Below, piece after piece: positions 45,015-55,685 of a stretch of DNA of 64,000 nt. This DNA comes from Mycolicibacter minnesotensis (lineage in GTDB: Bacteria; Actinomycetota; Actinomycetes; Mycobacteriales; Mycobacteriaceae): contig NZ_AP022589.1 in NCBI RefSeq assembly GCF_010731755.1, forward strand, positions 1,984,001-2,048,000, in the 5' to 3' direction. Under the pieces are notes generated by a model. That model saw only the letters and a program-made list of their open reading frames with translations, searched no databases and had not been told where the DNA came from. Both the position numbers and the translations under genes were made by a program. Every line of letters starts with the position of its first letter. The first letter of the stretch is position 1.

Positions 45015-48007
45015 CTCGCCTCCTCCAGCATCGCTACGGCAACTGCCAGGCAGCGCCCTTGAACCTCTTCCCAGTCCGTGCCCGCCTCCGGAGCGTCCTC
45101 GCCGGAAGCGTAGTCGCCGCGTGCGGTGGGTTCCGGATCGGCGAGCCGACAGGCCAGCTGGCTGGCCATCCATCGTCCGTCGGCTGGTTGACCAGAGTAA
45201 TACCTGTCGATCTCGGCGAGTGCCTCAGCGACGGTTTTGGGGCCGAGTGCGCCGGCAAGCTCGGCGAGCCCCGAGTAGTCTCGGGGGCCATTGCGCGCCA
45301 GCACCAGGTAGCCCGCCAGCCGCAGGGTTTCGGCGCCGGTGGGGATCTGGAGCCGATCGCCGGTGGGCAGCTGGACGGCGGCGGTCTCCATGGGCCGGCT
45401 CCGGGTCAACGCCGGGCCTTCCAGCCCGATCTCGTTGGCCGCCCACGTTTCGGTCTCCAACGCGTCCAGCGCCACTGCGAGCCGGCGCCGCCACACCGTG
45501 ACCGGGTGCACCGGCCGCACCATGCGCGGTTGAGCCCGGTCTGCGCCGGTGCGGGACTGCCAGCCGCCAGTCAGCCTGGCCAGCGCTTGGCTTACTGCTC
45601 TGCCGCCTGCCGGCGATGACCCGGCCGACCCAGAGCTGACCGGAACCGCTTCGATCTTGCTCGTCGCGAGGTCGGTCACTCCGCAGCCGCGCAGCGCCAA
45701 CGGATCGCTGACACAGACCGCGTCGGGAACCAGGCCTTTGAGCCGGGCCGCGGACTTGACCACCACGCGAAGGTCGGCGCTGGGGGTGATCAGGGCGGAG
45801 ATGTCGTCGGGGATCACCACGACATCGCCGAGATCCACCGTGGGCAGCGGCTTCTCGAAGTCCACCGACGGCAGGATCCGGGCCAGCCACCCCGGCAGCC
45901 ACCAATTCCACTCGGCGAACATCGCCATCAGGGCCGGAACCAGCACCAACCGCACCACGGTGGCGTCCACCGCGATCGCCACCGCGCAAGCCACACCCAG
46001 CTCGGCGACCAGCGGCATCCCCGCGAACGCGAAGCCGATGAAGACCGCGATCATGATCAGGGCGGCGCTGGTGATGGTCCGGGCGCTGGTGCTCACCCCA
46101 TACGCGACGGCGTCGTGGGTGTTTCCGGTCTGCAGGAAGCGTTCCCGGATGCGGGTCAGCAGGAAGATCTCGTAGTCCATCGACAAGCCGAACGTCATTG
46201 CCAGGACCAGCGGCGGAATGAACGTGTCGATAGAGCCGGTCGCCGCGAAACCGAGTCTTTCCAGCCAGCCCCACTGGAACACCATGACCAGGCTTCCGTA
46301 GGCAGCCGCCACCGACAGCACCGTCATCACGACGCCCTTGAGCGCCAGGAACACCGACTGGATGGAGACCAGCAACATCAGGAAGGCGATCAACGCCACG
46401 AACACGAACACCATCGGTTCGGCCGCTGAGACGCGGTCGTCGAAGTCCTTGATCAACGCGGTCGGTCCGCCGACGTCTACCTGCACCGCCGGCGAACCGG
46501 CCGCCGCGGGCAGGTGTTCGCGCATCCAGTCGACGGTGTCTCGGGCTGCCATGTCCTCGGGATCGACCGACAGCACCGCGGACAGCAGGCCGCTGCTGTT
46601 GTCATTGCCGAATACCGGCTGCGACACCGATGCGATGTTGGGGGCCTGCGCCATCTCCTGGCGGACGGCGGCGAACGTCGCGGCGTGGGCGGGCGCTGAG
46701 GCATCCGCGCCCGGGATGGTCACCAACACCCGGATCGGTCCCAGCGCGCCCGGGCCCAGGGCCTGAGCCGCCGCGGCCACCCCGCCGCGGAGCTCATGGG
46801 AAGAGTCGAACTGGCGAAGCATGCTGTTGCCCAGCGACAACGACAGCGCCGGTGCCGCCAGCGCCAACAGGAACCCCGCGGTCACCAGCGCTGACGCCCA
46901 CGGGCGGCGCATGACCGATGCGGTCCAGCGGGTCCAGAACCGTGACTGGAGGGCTTGGGGTCCGCGCGTCCAGTGCAGCAGCGCTGAACGTTTGGCGACC
47001 GCCCGGCCGAACACCGCCAGCACCACCGGGGTGAGGCTGACCGAGGCCAGCACCGCGACCGAGACGGACAGGATCGCTCCGGTGGCCATCGAGACCAGCA
47101 CCGGCGTATTGATCAGATAGATCCCGGTCAAAGAGGCCACGACGGTGAGACCGGACAGCACCACCGCCAGCCCGGACGTCGCCATCGCGGCATCGACGGC
47201 TTCCTCCGGTTGGCGGCCGGCCCGCAGCTCTTCGCGGTAGCGCATCAGAATGAACAGGGAGTAGTCGATCGCCAGGGCGATGCCGAACATCGAGACCGTC
47301 GAGGTGACGAACACCGACATCGCGGTGAACATCGACAGCAGATAGACCAGGCCCATGGTGACGATCACGGTGCCGATGCCCAGCGCCAGCGGGATGGCGG
47401 CCGCGGCCAGTGAGCCGAACACCGCCAACAACACGATCAGCACGATCGGCAGGTTCCAGCGCTCGGCGGCACCGATGTCCTGTTTGGTTTTCGCCGACGC
47501 GGCGGCGCCGAGCGCGCCCTGCCCGATTACGTAGAGGTTCACCGAACCGTTCTCGATCCGGCCCGGATGCTCGCCTTCCACGCCCAGCTTGGCGCGCAAC
47601 TTCTTGGCGACGTCAACGGCGCCGGTGTTGTTGAAGTCCACCCGCAGGGACACGACGTAGGGCCGGTCCGGTCGGGGCGGCGGCTGCGTCGAATCGGGCA
47701 GCACCGTCACGCTGGCAACCTCGCCGGCAGCCTGCTGGAGCAGCGCGACCGCGTCCTTCATGTCGCGGTAGGTGGCGTCGGCGCGGGGCGCGGCCACCAG
47801 AGCCAGCGGTGAGGCCCCCTGCTCCGGGAAGTGGTCCTCGAGCTGATACTGGACGTGAAGTGACTGCGATCCTTGGACCTCGAAGCCACCGCCGGTCAGG
47901 TGTCCGGACTGGGTGCCGGCCAGGTACAGCGAGGGAATGACAGCCAGTAGCCACCCTGTGAAGACCACCCAGCGGAATCTGCGCAGGTTGCTGCTGAAGC
48001 GCATCAT
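45011..48007 (-). CDS. mmpL11: MmpL11 RND-family lipid transporter
   Basis: A 998-residue MmpL protein with about eleven or twelve membrane helices and two periplasmic loops. Both proton-relay Asp-Tyr pairs are present, in ALAIDYSLFILMRYREE and FGLSMDYEIFLLTRIRE. The long cytoplasmic tail (about 300 residues, DLGDVVVIPDDISALITPSA) is typical. M. tuberculosis MmpL11 (966) exports very long chain triacylglycerol and mycolate wax esters and has been linked with heme uptake. The start MMRFSSNLRRF at 48007 (or 48004) matches the family; the upstream open frame does not. A hemophore gene lies divergently, as in M. tuberculosis. Confidence 0.95.
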   Translation of the reverse strand: MMRFSSNLRRFRWVVFTGWLLAVIPSLYLAGTQSGHLTGGGFEVQGSQSLHVQYQLEDHFPEQGASPLALVAAPRADATYRDMKDAVALLQQAAGEVASVTVLPDSTQPPPRPDRPYVVSLRVDFNNTGAVDVAKKLRAKLGVEGEHPGRIENGSVNLYVIGQGALGAAASAKTKQDIGAAERWNLPIVLIVLLAVFGSLAAAAIPLALGIGTVIVTMGLVYLLSMFTAMSVFVTSTVSMFGIALAIDYSLFILMRYREELRAGRQPEEAVDAAMATSGLAVVLSGLTVVASLTGIYLINTPVLVSMATGAILSVSVAVLASVSLTPVVLAVFGRAVAKRSALLHWTRGPQALQSRFWTRWTASVMRRPWASALVTAGFLLALAAPALSLSLGNSMLRQFDSSHELRGGVAAAAQALGPGALGPIRVLVTIPGADASAPAHAATFAAVRQEMAQAPNIASVSQPVFGNDNSSGLLSAVLSVDPEDMAARDTVDWMREHLPAAAGSPAVQVDVGGPTALIKDFDDRVSAAEPMVFVFVALIAFLMLLVSIQSVFLALKGVVMTVLSVAAAYGSLVMVFQWGWLERLGFAATGSIDTFIPPLVLAMTFGLSMDYEIFLLTRIRERFLQTGNTHDAVAYGVSTSARTITSAALIMIAVFIGFAFAGMPLVAELGVACAVAIAVDATVVRLVLVPALMAMFAEWNWWLPGWLARILPSVDFEKPLPTVDLGDVVVIPDDISALITPSADLRVVVKSAARLKGLVPDAVCVSDPLALRGCGVTDLATSKIEAVPVSSGSAGSSPAGGRAVSQALARLTGGWQSRTGADRAQPRMVRPVHPVTVWRRRLAVALDALETETWAANEIGLEGPALTRSRPMETAAVQLPTGDRLQIPTGAETLRLAGYLVLARNGPRDYSGLAELAGALGPKTVAEALAEIDRYYSGQPADGRWMASQLACRLADPEPTARGDYASGEDAPEAGTDWEEVQGRCLAVAVAMLEEAR

Positions 48008-48339
48008 GAACTGCTGGATTTCTTCTCTCCGCTCTCGCCCGCACCCGTGCGCCGCGTGCTGCGAGCCTACCGCAGCAGCGCCTCGTGCCGACCTTTTCTC
48101 TCGCCTCTGAGCTGCTCCGATGCCATCTGGGAACCGCACTGTGACCAGGCTGACCTGCGCTCCGGTGGCGGCCTTAGGTGGTTACTGTCAGGATGGGGAA
48201 AAGGCCGTCTTTCGATCTGCCGTTGCTGCCGGGGGGCATCGCATCAGCACACCAGACCAACTCTGTGATCGCCTGCCCGCACCGTGGCGGGGCGCCGTAG
48301 GGACTGATCGGAAATCTCGTCTGTCGTCAGGAGAAACTC
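48008..48339. other. Divergent intergenic region between mmpL11 and the hemophore gene
   Basis: 332 bases with no gene I can support; several short open frames here lack start signals. It must hold the promoters of mmpL11 and of the hemophore. AGGAGA just before GTG 48340 is the only clear element. I see no iron-regulator (IdeR) palindrome. Confidence 0.5.
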
Positions 48340-48867
48340 GTGAACATCACTCGTGCCACAGTGCGCCGCAGCCTCTCGGGCGCGGGCGTCCTCGCGTCCC
48401 TGCCGGTGTTGTTGGGTGGGGCCGCTGCCGCTGCCGCTGCCGTGCTGGCGGCACCTTCGGCGCCGTCGGCGACCGCGGCCAAAGACCCCTGCGTGGCCAG
48501 TGAGATAGCGCGGACCGTGGGCAAAGCCGTCACCTCGACCGGTGACTACCTGGACTCGCACCCGGACACCAATCAGGTGATGACCGGCGCGCTCCAGCAA
48601 CAACCCGGCCCCCAGACGCTGGCAAACCTGAAGGCGCACTTCGAGGCCAACCCGAAGGTCCAGGACGACCTGGCCAAGATCATCGCGCCGGTCCAGGAGG
48701 TCAGCGACCAGTGCAAGCTGGCGGTCAGCGTGCCGCAGGTGCTCGGACTGTTGCAGGCCGCACAGGCGCAGGGCGGCTTGCCGGGCGGCGTCGGCGGCCC
48801 GGTGAACGGCCTACCGGTGAGTGGACCGCCGGCCGGGGCGGTGACCCAACCGGTTGCGATTCGCTGA
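48340..48867 (+). CDS. Rv0203-like secreted heme-binding protein (hemophore)
   Basis: A 175-residue exported protein: signal peptide with a long Ala run (about 1-46), then a helical domain with two Cys (Cys51 and the Cys of SDQCKLAV) and a Pro/Gly-rich tail. Tyr70, His74 and His100 have the same spacing (4 and 26) as the Tyr59-His63-His89 heme site of M. tuberculosis Rv0203. It would carry heme to MmpL11/MmpL3, both in this window. GTG 48340 follows AGGAGA. The tail makes it longer than Rv0203 (136), and the last 143 bases overlap the opposite-strand gene. Confidence 0.87.
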   Translation: MNITRATVRRSLSGAGVLASLPVLLGGAAAAAAAVLAAPSAPSATAAKDPCVASEIARTVGKAVTSTGDYLDSHPDTNQVMTGALQQQPGPQTLANLKAHFEANPKVQDDLAKIIAPVQEVSDQCKLAVSVPQVLGLLQAAQAQGGLPGGVGGPVNGLPVSGPPAGAVTQPVAIR

Positions 48868-49966
48868 GGGTTGCGGGGCGCAGCTCCGTGTCATGGTCGG
48901 CTGCATTGTCGGAGCGGAAGACCGCGAAGAACACCACCCAGCCGACGGCTGAGATCAGCAGCCAGCTGATCAGCCGGTAGACCAGGACCGCCGAGATGGC
49001 GTCGGGAAGGCTCAATCCACTGGAGACCAGGCCGGGGACCAACACGGCTTCCACGACCAGCAGGCCCCCGGGAATCAGGGGGATCGTCGCTGCCGCGCGT
49101 GCGGCGGCGTAGGCCACCGTCAGGCCTGCGATCGACGCCCGCCCCCCGGCGGCGTAGGCCGCGCACGCCAGGCAAGCGACGTCGGCGACCCAGTTGAACA
49201 AGGACCAGCCGAAAGCCGTCGACGCGTCGCGGCGGCCCAGGCTCACCGACTCCAGTTGGCCCAGCATCCTGCGTAAGGTCGCAAGCCCGTTATCAGCGGG
49301 CCGGGAGCGCGCGGAGTTCACCCAGGACAGCACGCGCGCGCCGATGCCGTCGATCAATTCCGGTCGCGACGCGGCCGCCTGTGCCAGCAGCAGCAGCGCG
49401 ACGAATCCACCGAGGGTGAACAACAGTGAGAACGGGTTGCTGCGGGCGCCGAGCAGGATCGCGCCGCCCAGGCCCAGCACCGCCAGCCCCACCGCCTGTA
49501 GCACGCCCGACATCACCAATTGCCACGACGCCACCACCGGGGATGCGCCCCAGCGGCGTTGCTGTCGGTACAAGAACGTCGCCGAGAGGACCGGGCCGCC
49601 GGGCAGCGTGGTGCTCAGCGAGTTTGCTGCGTAGAAGGCGGCTTCGGACTTCCGCTGCGTCACGTGGACCCCGGCCGAGCTCAGCAGGGTCCGCTGAATC
49701 TGCGCGAAACTGTGCATGGATGCGGCTGCGGCCACGACCGCCCCCACCAGCCAGCGGCCGTCGGCACGGCACAGACTGCACCAGGCAGCACAGACCTGGT
49801 CCCACACCAGTGCGATCTCGGCGGTGAGCACCACCGCGACCAGGCCGACGAGCAGCGAGCGTAGCCAGCGGTACCTGCCGCCGCCGTGTTGCTCGACTGC
49901 GTCGTGCGTGACGCAATCGGGAGAACTGGCGGCGAGGGACACGAATTTAGAGGTTAGCTGCGCCAC
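48725..49966 (-). CDS. UPF0104/LPG-synthase-like membrane protein (Rv0204c-like)
   Basis: A 413-residue integral membrane protein of the lysylphosphatidylglycerol synthetase transmembrane family, with about eight helices and the conserved [20 protein letters not shown] and [15 protein letters not shown] blocks. Rv0204c has 412. The final 45 residues are Pro/Arg-rich low complexity and are coded opposite the hemophore gene, so the true end may be correct but is unusual. GTG 49966; a GTG 24 bases later is an alternative start. Substrate unknown. Confidence 0.83.
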   Translation of the reverse strand: MAQLTSKFVSLAASSPDCVTHDAVEQHGGGRYRWLRSLLVGLVAVVLTAEIALVWDQVCAAWCSLCRADGRWLVGAVVAAAASMHSFAQIQRTLLSSAGVHVTQRKSEAAFYAANSLSTTLPGGPVLSATFLYRQQRRWGASPVVASWQLVMSGVLQAVGLAVLGLGGAILLGARSNPFSLLFTLGGFVALLLLAQAAASRPELIDGIGARVLSWVNSARSRPADNGLATLRRMLGQLESVSLGRRDASTAFGWSLFNWVADVACLACAAYAAGGRASIAGLTVAYAAARAAATIPLIPGGLLVVEAVLVPGLVSSGLSLPDAISAVLVYRLISWLLISAVGWVVFFAVFRSDNAADHDTELRPATLSESQPVGSPPRPAVHSPVGRSPGRRRRPASRPAPVRPATVRAPAAR

Positions 49967-50008
49967 AGCGATATTCGGCTACGTGATGTGCACCTGCTGC
50001 GGCATCGT

Positions 50009-50014
50009 TACGCT
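50009..50014 (+). promoter_or_regulatory. Leaderless-type -10 hexamer (TACGCT) of the PerM-like gene
   Basis: TACGCT ends six bases before ATG 50021, which helps choose this ATG over GTG 49988. Confidence 0.55.
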
Positions 50015-50020
50015 ACCGGA

Positions 50021-51169
50021 ATGTCAGCCAGCGCAGACGAATCCGTCCATCCCACGGTACGTAAGGCAGCGGCCTGGGCTTGGCGCCTGCTGGTGTTGTT
50101 CGGCGCGGTACTGGTGGTGCTGTTGGTGATGCGGCGACTTGAAGTGATCGTCGTCCCGGTGGCGATCGCGATGATGATGTCGGCGCTGCTGCTGCCTGGT
50201 GTGGACTGGCTGTCTCGGCACGGTGTGCACCGGGGTTTGGCGGTGTTCCTGCTGCTGCTCGGCGGCTTAGCGGTGCTCGCTGGCTTGCTGAGCTTCGTGA
50301 TCGACCAGTTCATTGACGGGGTGCCGGAACTGGTCGAGCAGGTCACTCAGGTGATCAACTCGACGCAGCACTGGTTGGTCGAAGGGCCGCTGCACTTGAG
50401 CAGTGAGCAGATCGATAGTGCCGGCGATACCGTGGTCGTCGGCCTGCGTAACAACCAGGCCAAGCTGACCAGCGGGGCATTGTCGACCGCCGAGACCATC
50501 ACCAAGATCTTCACCGGCGCCTTCGTGGTGTTGTTCGCGCTGATCTTCTTCCTCTACGGCGGCCGCGATATCTGGCGGTTCACGGTGAAGTTCTTCCCGA
50601 GCAACGTCCGTGCGACCGTGCATGCTGCGGGCGTCGCCGGATTCGAATCACTGATCGGCTATGTCCGGGCCACGTTCCTGGTGGCCCTGGTTGATGCCCT
50701 CGGAATCGGCATCGGGTTGGCGGTGATGGCGGTGCCGTTGGCGCTCCCGCTGGCCTCGCTGGTGTTCCTGGGAGCCTTCATTCCGCTGGTCGGTGCGGTG
50801 CTTACGGGCCTGTTGGCGGTGCTGGTCGCACTGATCGCCAAGGGGTGGATTTACGGGTTGGTCACCCTGGGGCTGATCATCGCCGTCAACCAGTTGGAAG
50901 CCCATGTGCTGCAGCCACTGGTCATGGGGCGTGCCGTCTCGATCCACCCGCTCGCGGTGGTGTTGGGGATCTCCACCGGCGTAATCCTCGCGGGCATCGT
51001 GGGCGCCCTACTTGCGGTCCCGCTGATCGCCTTCATTGACCGGGCGGTGCGGGTGCTGGTCGACGCCTCGGATTCGGGTCCGTCTGAAGTCAGCGATGAC
51101 GATCCGACGGACCCGGAATCCGACGACGTCAGTAGCGGCCCTCCCGGCGCAGCAGCTCAGCAGCGCTAA
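50021..51169 (+). CDS. AI-2E/PerM-family membrane protein (Rv0205-like)
   Basis: A 382-residue permease-like protein with seven to eight membrane helices and a central soluble segment, as in the AI-2E transporter (PerM) family. [21 protein letters not shown] and the end block [24 protein letters not shown] are family signatures. The C-terminus is acidic ([11 protein letters not shown]). M. tuberculosis Rv0205 (367) is the match; the family affects cell division and persistence there. It converges with mmpL3, overlapping it by 41 bases. Confidence 0.88.
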   Translation: MSASADESVHPTVRKAAAWAWRLLVLFGAVLVVLLVMRRLEVIVVPVAIAMMMSALLLPGVDWLSRHGVHRGLAVFLLLLGGLAVLAGLLSFVIDQFIDGVPELVEQVTQVINSTQHWLVEGPLHLSSEQIDSAGDTVVVGLRNNQAKLTSGALSTAETITKIFTGAFVVLFALIFFLYGGRDIWRFTVKFFPSNVRATVHAAGVAGFESLIGYVRATFLVALVDALGIGIGLAVMAVPLALPLASLVFLGAFIPLVGAVLTGLLAVLVALIAKGWIYGLVTLGLIIAVNQLEAHVLQPLVMGRAVSIHPLAVVLGISTGVILAGIVGALLAVPLIAFIDRAVRVLVDASDSGPSEVSDDDPTDPESDDVSSGPPGAAAQQR

Positions 51170-54026
51170 GGCCGCCCGCGGAACCGCGCCGCTGCGGGCT
51201 CTGCGGCTTGCCTTCGGCGTCCTCACCGGGCTGCTCTGCCGCGGTGAACTTCTCGGTGGCAGGGTTGTCGGGATCAGCGGCCGAGCCCGGGGCCGGGATC
51301 GCCGTGGTAGGGGCGTTCTCGGTTCCCGCCGGGGGTTTGGGCAGCGAGCGGGTCCGCTCGTCGGAGGCCTCCGGGTCGCTGTCTCCCGGTCGGCCGCGCC
51401 GGGGCTGCGCCGTGTCGCGACCGCCACGCAGCTCGCCCAACCACGACTCGATCTCGCGGTCCTTCTCGCCGGCGCCGGCCGGCTCGCTGCCGGGCGCCGT
51501 CACTCGCTCGGTGGCCGGTTCGGCCGACGAGAATCGGGTGGTGGGCGGCTCGGCCGGTCCGGTGTTGATCCGGTTGGTCCGGGCATTGGACGGATTGCCA
51601 CTGACCGGACGAGTCGGAAGCTGCTCGGTGACACGCGGCCGGGCCGGGGCCGCGCGGCCCGGGGCGGGGTGCGTGGGATCGTGCGCCGGGCGTGGAGCGG
51701 CTGCACCCACCAGGGCCGGCGCCACCGTCCCGGCGGCGGGGCGGCGGGTCACCCGACGCCGCTCGTCGGGCAACCGGATCTCGCCGAGCCCGATCCGGTT
51801 CTGCAGACGCTTCATCCAGCGCGGCGCCCACCAGCAGTCGTCGCCGAGGAGCTTCATCACCGCCGGCACCAGGAACATCCGGACCACGGTGGCGTCCAGC
51901 AGCAACGCCGCCATCAGGCCGAATGCCAGGTACTTCATCATCACCAGGTCGGAGAACACGAACGACGCGGCGACCACGGCCAGAATCAGGGCGGCCGCAG
52001 TGATCAGGCGACCGGTGGTGGCGGTGCCGATCCGGATCGCCTCGGTAGTCGACATCCCGGATTCTCGGGCCTCCACCATGCGGGAGACCAGGAACACCTC
52101 GTAGTCGGTGGCCAGTCCCCAGCCGACGGCAACCACCAGGGCGATCACCACCACCATCAGTGGTGTCGGAGTGAAGTTCAGCAGGCCGGCGCCATGCCCG
52201 TCCACGAACATCCAGGTCAAAATGCCCATCGTCGAACCCAGCGTCAGAGCGCTCATCACCGCCGCCTTCAACGGCAGTACCAGTGACCCGAATGCCAGGA
52301 ACATCAGCAGTGTCGTGGTGATCAGCAAGATCACCAGCATCAGCGGTCCCTGGCTGACCAGGGCATGGATGCTGTCCTGTTCCAGCGCTGGTGTCCCGCC
52401 GACCAGCACCTCCAGCCCCTTGGGTGTGCTCATGGCGCGCAGCGCCTTGATCTTCTGGGCGGCGTCGTTGCGGTTGATCAGACCGTTCTCGATCACCTTG
52501 ACCGACTCATCCTTGGAGGCGCCGGGCAGATAGGGCCGTTGCTTCCACATCTCGGTGGGGTCGTCGTCGGGCACTACGAATCCGCTGATCGCCATGGCGC
52601 GGTTGCGGACATCGGCGACCTGCTGGTCGGTGACCGGCTTGTTGGTGGTGCTCTTGATCACCAGGGTCAGCTTCTCGGTGCGGAAGCCGGGGAAGATGTC
52701 GTCGAAGTGTTCCTGGGCCACCCGGGCGGTGTTGTCCGGCGGCAGGTATTTCTCGCTCATCCCGCCGAAGGTCAGCTTGCCCAGCGGGATGATCAGCAAG
52801 ACCATCGCGATCACGATCGGGATCGCGAACGCCAACGGCCGCTGCATCACGAAGTTGACCAGCTTGCCCCAGAACCCGGCCTCGACCTCTTCGCGGGTCT
52901 TGGTCTTCTGGGTCTTCTCGGCGAGCCAGCCGATGACGCGATTGTGGAGATCCCAGTCCCGCAGGATCGGAACCCGGTAGAGGGTGCGCACTCCAAGCGC
53001 GTCGACGTTCTTGCCCAGCACACCCAGGATGGCCGGGAGCAGGGTGATCGACAGCAGTGCGGCCAAGCCCACAGAGGAGAAGATCGCGTAGGTGATCGCC
53101 TTGACGAATCCCTGCGGCAGCACCAGCAGGCTGGCTCCCGAGACGATGATCAGCACCGCCGAGAACACCACCGTGCGTCCGGCCGTCATCACCGACCGGC
53201 GGACCGCCGCTTCGGTGTCATACCCCTCGGCGATCTCCTCACGGAATCGGCTCACCACGAACAGCCCGTAGTCGATCGCAATACCCAGACCGATCAGCGA
53301 GACCACCGGCTGAGCGAAGAAGTTGATCGGCCCGAACGTGGCGGCGAAGCGCAGGATGCCGGTGGCACCGGCGATGCTCAGGCCCCCGACGATGACCGGC
53401 AGGCTGGCCGCGACCACCCCGCCGAAGACGAAGAACAGCACCACCGCGACCAGCGGAAGCGCCAGCACCTCCATGCGCTGCTGGTCGGTGGCGATGGTGC
53501 CGGTCAACTCACTGGCGATCGGCTGCAGACCGCCCAGTTCCACCTTGCCGCCGTCGAGCTTCTGCAGGTCGGATTCGACCGCCTGGTAATTCTTCAAGAT
53601 TGTGTCGTCGTCGTCGCCCCGGATTTGGATCGAGGCGAACGCGTGCTTCTTCTCCGGATCGGCCATGTTGGCCAGCGCCTCGGGATTGGTGAAGTAGCCG
53701 ACCCAGCTCATGATCTGATCCGGGTGGGCGTCTTTGACCTTGTTGAGCCCGCTCTTGATTCCGTCGGACCACTCCTGGTCGTCAACCGTCTCGCCCTTGG
53801 GGGCGGTGAAGACCGCCACCACATGGCTGGTGCGGTCGCGGCCATAGACTTCGTCGCCGACGATCGACGCCTGCACCGACTGGCTGCCCTCGTCGTAGAA
53901 CCCGCTCTGAGTGACGTGGTCACCCAGGCTCATCCCATAGACCCCGCCACCCAGGCAGAGCGCCACCATCACGCCGATTACGATGAATCGGTAGCGGTAT
54001 ACAGTTCGACCCCACCAGGCGAACAC
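51129..54026 (-). CDS. mmpL3: MmpL3 trehalose monomycolate flippase
   Basis: A 965-residue RND protein (M. tuberculosis 944), essential for moving trehalose monomycolate to the periplasm. Two Asp-Tyr relay pairs are visible in [19 protein letters not shown] and [19 protein letters not shown]; these are also where known inhibitors bind. The C-terminal about 190 residues are a disordered Pro/Arg/Glu-rich tail. GTG 54026 has AAGGAG at seven bases spacing. It heads a group with NYN and TrmB genes upstream on the same strand. Confidence 0.96.
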   Translation of the reverse strand: MFAWWGRTVYRYRFIVIGVMVALCLGGGVYGMSLGDHVTQSGFYDEGSQSVQASIVGDEVYGRDRTSHVVAVFTAPKGETVDDQEWSDGIKSGLNKVKDAHPDQIMSWVGYFTNPEALANMADPEKKHAFASIQIRGDDDDTILKNYQAVESDLQKLDGGKVELGGLQPIASELTGTIATDQQRMEVLALPLVAVVLFFVFGGVVAASLPVIVGGLSIAGATGILRFAATFGPINFFAQPVVSLIGLGIAIDYGLFVVSRFREEIAEGYDTEAAVRRSVMTAGRTVVFSAVLIIVSGASLLVLPQGFVKAITYAIFSSVGLAALLSITLLPAILGVLGKNVDALGVRTLYRVPILRDWDLHNRVIGWLAEKTQKTKTREEVEAGFWGKLVNFVMQRPLAFAIPIVIAMVLLIIPLGKLTFGGMSEKYLPPDNTARVAQEHFDDIFPGFRTEKLTLVIKSTTNKPVTDQQVADVRNRAMAISGFVVPDDDPTEMWKQRPYLPGASKDESVKVIENGLINRNDAAQKIKALRAMSTPKGLEVLVGGTPALEQDSIHALVSQGPLMLVILLITTTLLMFLAFGSLVLPLKAAVMSALTLGSTMGILTWMFVDGHGAGLLNFTPTPLMVVVIALVVAVGWGLATDYEVFLVSRMVEARESGMSTTEAIRIGTATTGRLITAAALILAVVAASFVFSDLVMMKYLAFGLMAALLLDATVVRMFLVPAVMKLLGDDCWWAPRWMKRLQNRIGLGEIRLPDERRRVTRRPAAGTVAPALVGAAAPRPAHDPTHPAPGRAAPARPRVTEQLPTRPVSGNPSNARTNRINTGPAEPPTTRFSSAEPATERVTAPGSEPAGAGEKDREIESWLGELRGGRDTAQPRRGRPGDSDPEASDERTRSLPKPPAGTENAPTTAIPAPGSAADPDNPATEKFTAAEQPGEDAEGKPQSPQRRGSAGGLSAAELLRREGRY

Positions 54027-54100
54027 CTATACGCTCCTTACTAACGTCTGTGGAGATATCTTCTGGACTCGCGCGCCCCTAACCTCGGGCTCTCCAGTTG

Positions 54101-54796
54101 TCACTCACGCGAGTTCAGTAGGGAGCTCAGCGGCCGGAACGGCTGGAGCCATGCTCCCTGTTCCGGCAGCGAATCCAGGCTGATTCGCGGCAGCCGCTCC
54201 CGGAACACACCAGGAATGTCTTCCAGGTCGACGAACTCCAAGGTATCCGAGGCTAGCGCCCAGCTCGCATGTTCGCGAAATCCGAGCACTTGAACAGCTA
54301 AGCCGGCGTCGCACAGCGCTTCCAGCGGTTCCCGGAACGCCTGACCGTCGGCGGAGGCCACCGCCACCGCCACCAGTCCCTGCTCTTTGCGCAACGCGAT
54401 GTGTTCGAGCATGTCCGAATCGACATCGCTGTCCTCATCGATCTTCGGCTTGGCAAAGACCGCGAAACCCACGTTACGCAACGCTTCGACCCAGGGCCGA
54501 ACCACGTCAGCGCTGCCCGGTGCGATATTGGTGAAGACGGTGGCTTCGGGCTCGACCCGAAGCCCGGGGTGAGCGGCCGCGACCTCGGCGGTGCGGTTGA
54601 GCAGCCACCGGCCCAAGGCATCGAAGCGGGGGCGTTCCACGCCGGTCGGGCGGCGGCCCAGGATCGCACCCAGGCCCATGTCCAGGTTCGGAGCGTCCCA
54701 CACCAACAACACCCGCTGAGCGGGCGTCGCATCGGTGGCGGGGCCGATTCCGCCGGCGTCAGCGCCCGGGCCGGGTTTCAGATCGGCGCCGTTCAT
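54101..54796 (-). CDS. NYN-domain protein (Rv0207c-like)
   Basis: A 231-residue protein with an NYN (PIN-like) nuclease fold: RVLLVWDAPNLDMGLGAIL (first acidic residue), PKIDEDSDVDSDMLEHIAL (acidic cluster) and VAVAVASADGQAFREPLEAL (third acidic region). Such domains cleave RNA with bound metal, but activity here is not shown. ATG 54796 overlaps the trmB stop as ATGA; Rv0207c has about 242 residues. It is placed between trmB and mmpL3 on the same strand. Confidence 0.86.
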   Translation of the reverse strand: MNGADLKPGPGADAGGIGPATDATPAQRVLLVWDAPNLDMGLGAILGRRPTGVERPRFDALGRWLLNRTAEVAAAHPGLRVEPEATVFTNIAPGSADVVRPWVEALRNVGFAVFAKPKIDEDSDVDSDMLEHIALRKEQGLVAVAVASADGQAFREPLEALCDAGLAVQVLGFREHASWALASDTLEFVDLEDIPGVFRERLPRISLDSLPEQGAWLQPFRPLSSLLNSRE

Positions 54797-55617
54797 CAGA
54801 CCCGCACCCAGACGAACTCGTTGATCGCGCTGCCAGCGTTGCGGCCCTTGGCTTCGTACTTGGTGGTGGGCCGGGCGATCGAGATCGGCAGGCCAGCGCC
54901 CAGCGAAGGGTCGGTAGGGTCCGACACCCGGCGCAGCGCCGGCTCGCCGTCCCCGGACTCGGCAATCTGCACGGCGTAGTCCGCATGGTCGGTCGCGGCG
55001 TGCAGCACCCCGCCCGGTCGTAGCCGGTCGGCTATCAGTGCCATGGTGGCCGGCTGCAGCAGCCGCCGCTTGTGGTGTCGCGCCTTGGGCCACGGGTCGG
55101 GGAAGAAGACCCGCACCCCGGTCAGGGATGCCGGGGCGATCAGGTATTCCAGCACGTCGAGGCCGTCGCCGCGCAGCAGCCGGATATTGCTCAGCTGCTC
55201 GCGGTCGATCGCACACAGCAGCTGGGCCAGTCCGCGCTCGTAGACCTCGACGGCCATGACGTCCAGGTTCGGCTCGGCCAGGGCCATCGCGACGGTCGAG
55301 GTCCCGGCGCCGCAGCCGATCTCGAGCACCAGGGGAACGTCGCGGCCGAACCAGCGCTGCGGATCCAGCGGTTGGGGGCGGTCGGGTCCATCCGGCGGCG
55401 CCACGTCGGCGCCCAGGCCCGGCCACAGGCGCTCCCAGGTCTGGCGCTGGCCGGCCGACAGTGCGGAGTGCCGGTAACGGACGCTGAAGTTGCGAAATCG
55501 GCGTGGAGCCGGGGTGTCGACGCCAGGGACGTCTGATGCCGTTTCGACGTCGCGCGGCGCATGCATGCAGTCCATGGTGGCCCATGGACTCACGTGTACC
55601 CACTTTGCGGTCCACAT
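54796..55617 (-). CDS. trmB: tRNA (guanine-N7-)-methyltransferase
   Basis: A SAM-dependent methyltransferase that makes m7G46 in tRNA. Motif I LVLEIGCGAGTSTVAMA, then MAVEVYERGLAQLL, the TrmB hallmark VRVFFPDPWPKARHHKRRL and LRPGGVLHAATDH. Length 273 from ATG 55617, or 259 from ATG 55575; no ribosome binding site decides between them and the conserved domain begins near residue 45. M. tuberculosis Rv0208c has 263. Divergent from the next gene. Confidence 0.93.
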   Translation of the reverse strand: MWTAKWVHVSPWATMDCMHAPRDVETASDVPGVDTPAPRRFRNFSVRYRHSALSAGQRQTWERLWPGLGADVAPPDGPDRPQPLDPQRWFGRDVPLVLEIGCGAGTSTVAMALAEPNLDVMAVEVYERGLAQLLCAIDREQLSNIRLLRGDGLDVLEYLIAPASLTGVRVFFPDPWPKARHHKRRLLQPATMALIADRLRPGGVLHAATDHADYAVQIAESGDGEPALRRVSDPTDPSLGAGLPISIARPTTKYEAKGRNAGSAINEFVWVRV

Positions 55618-55685
55618 TGATACCCAACAGTTGCCTAGCGGGGGGCCTCAGCGGTGACTCGCGCCATGGCGATCCAGCTGACACC

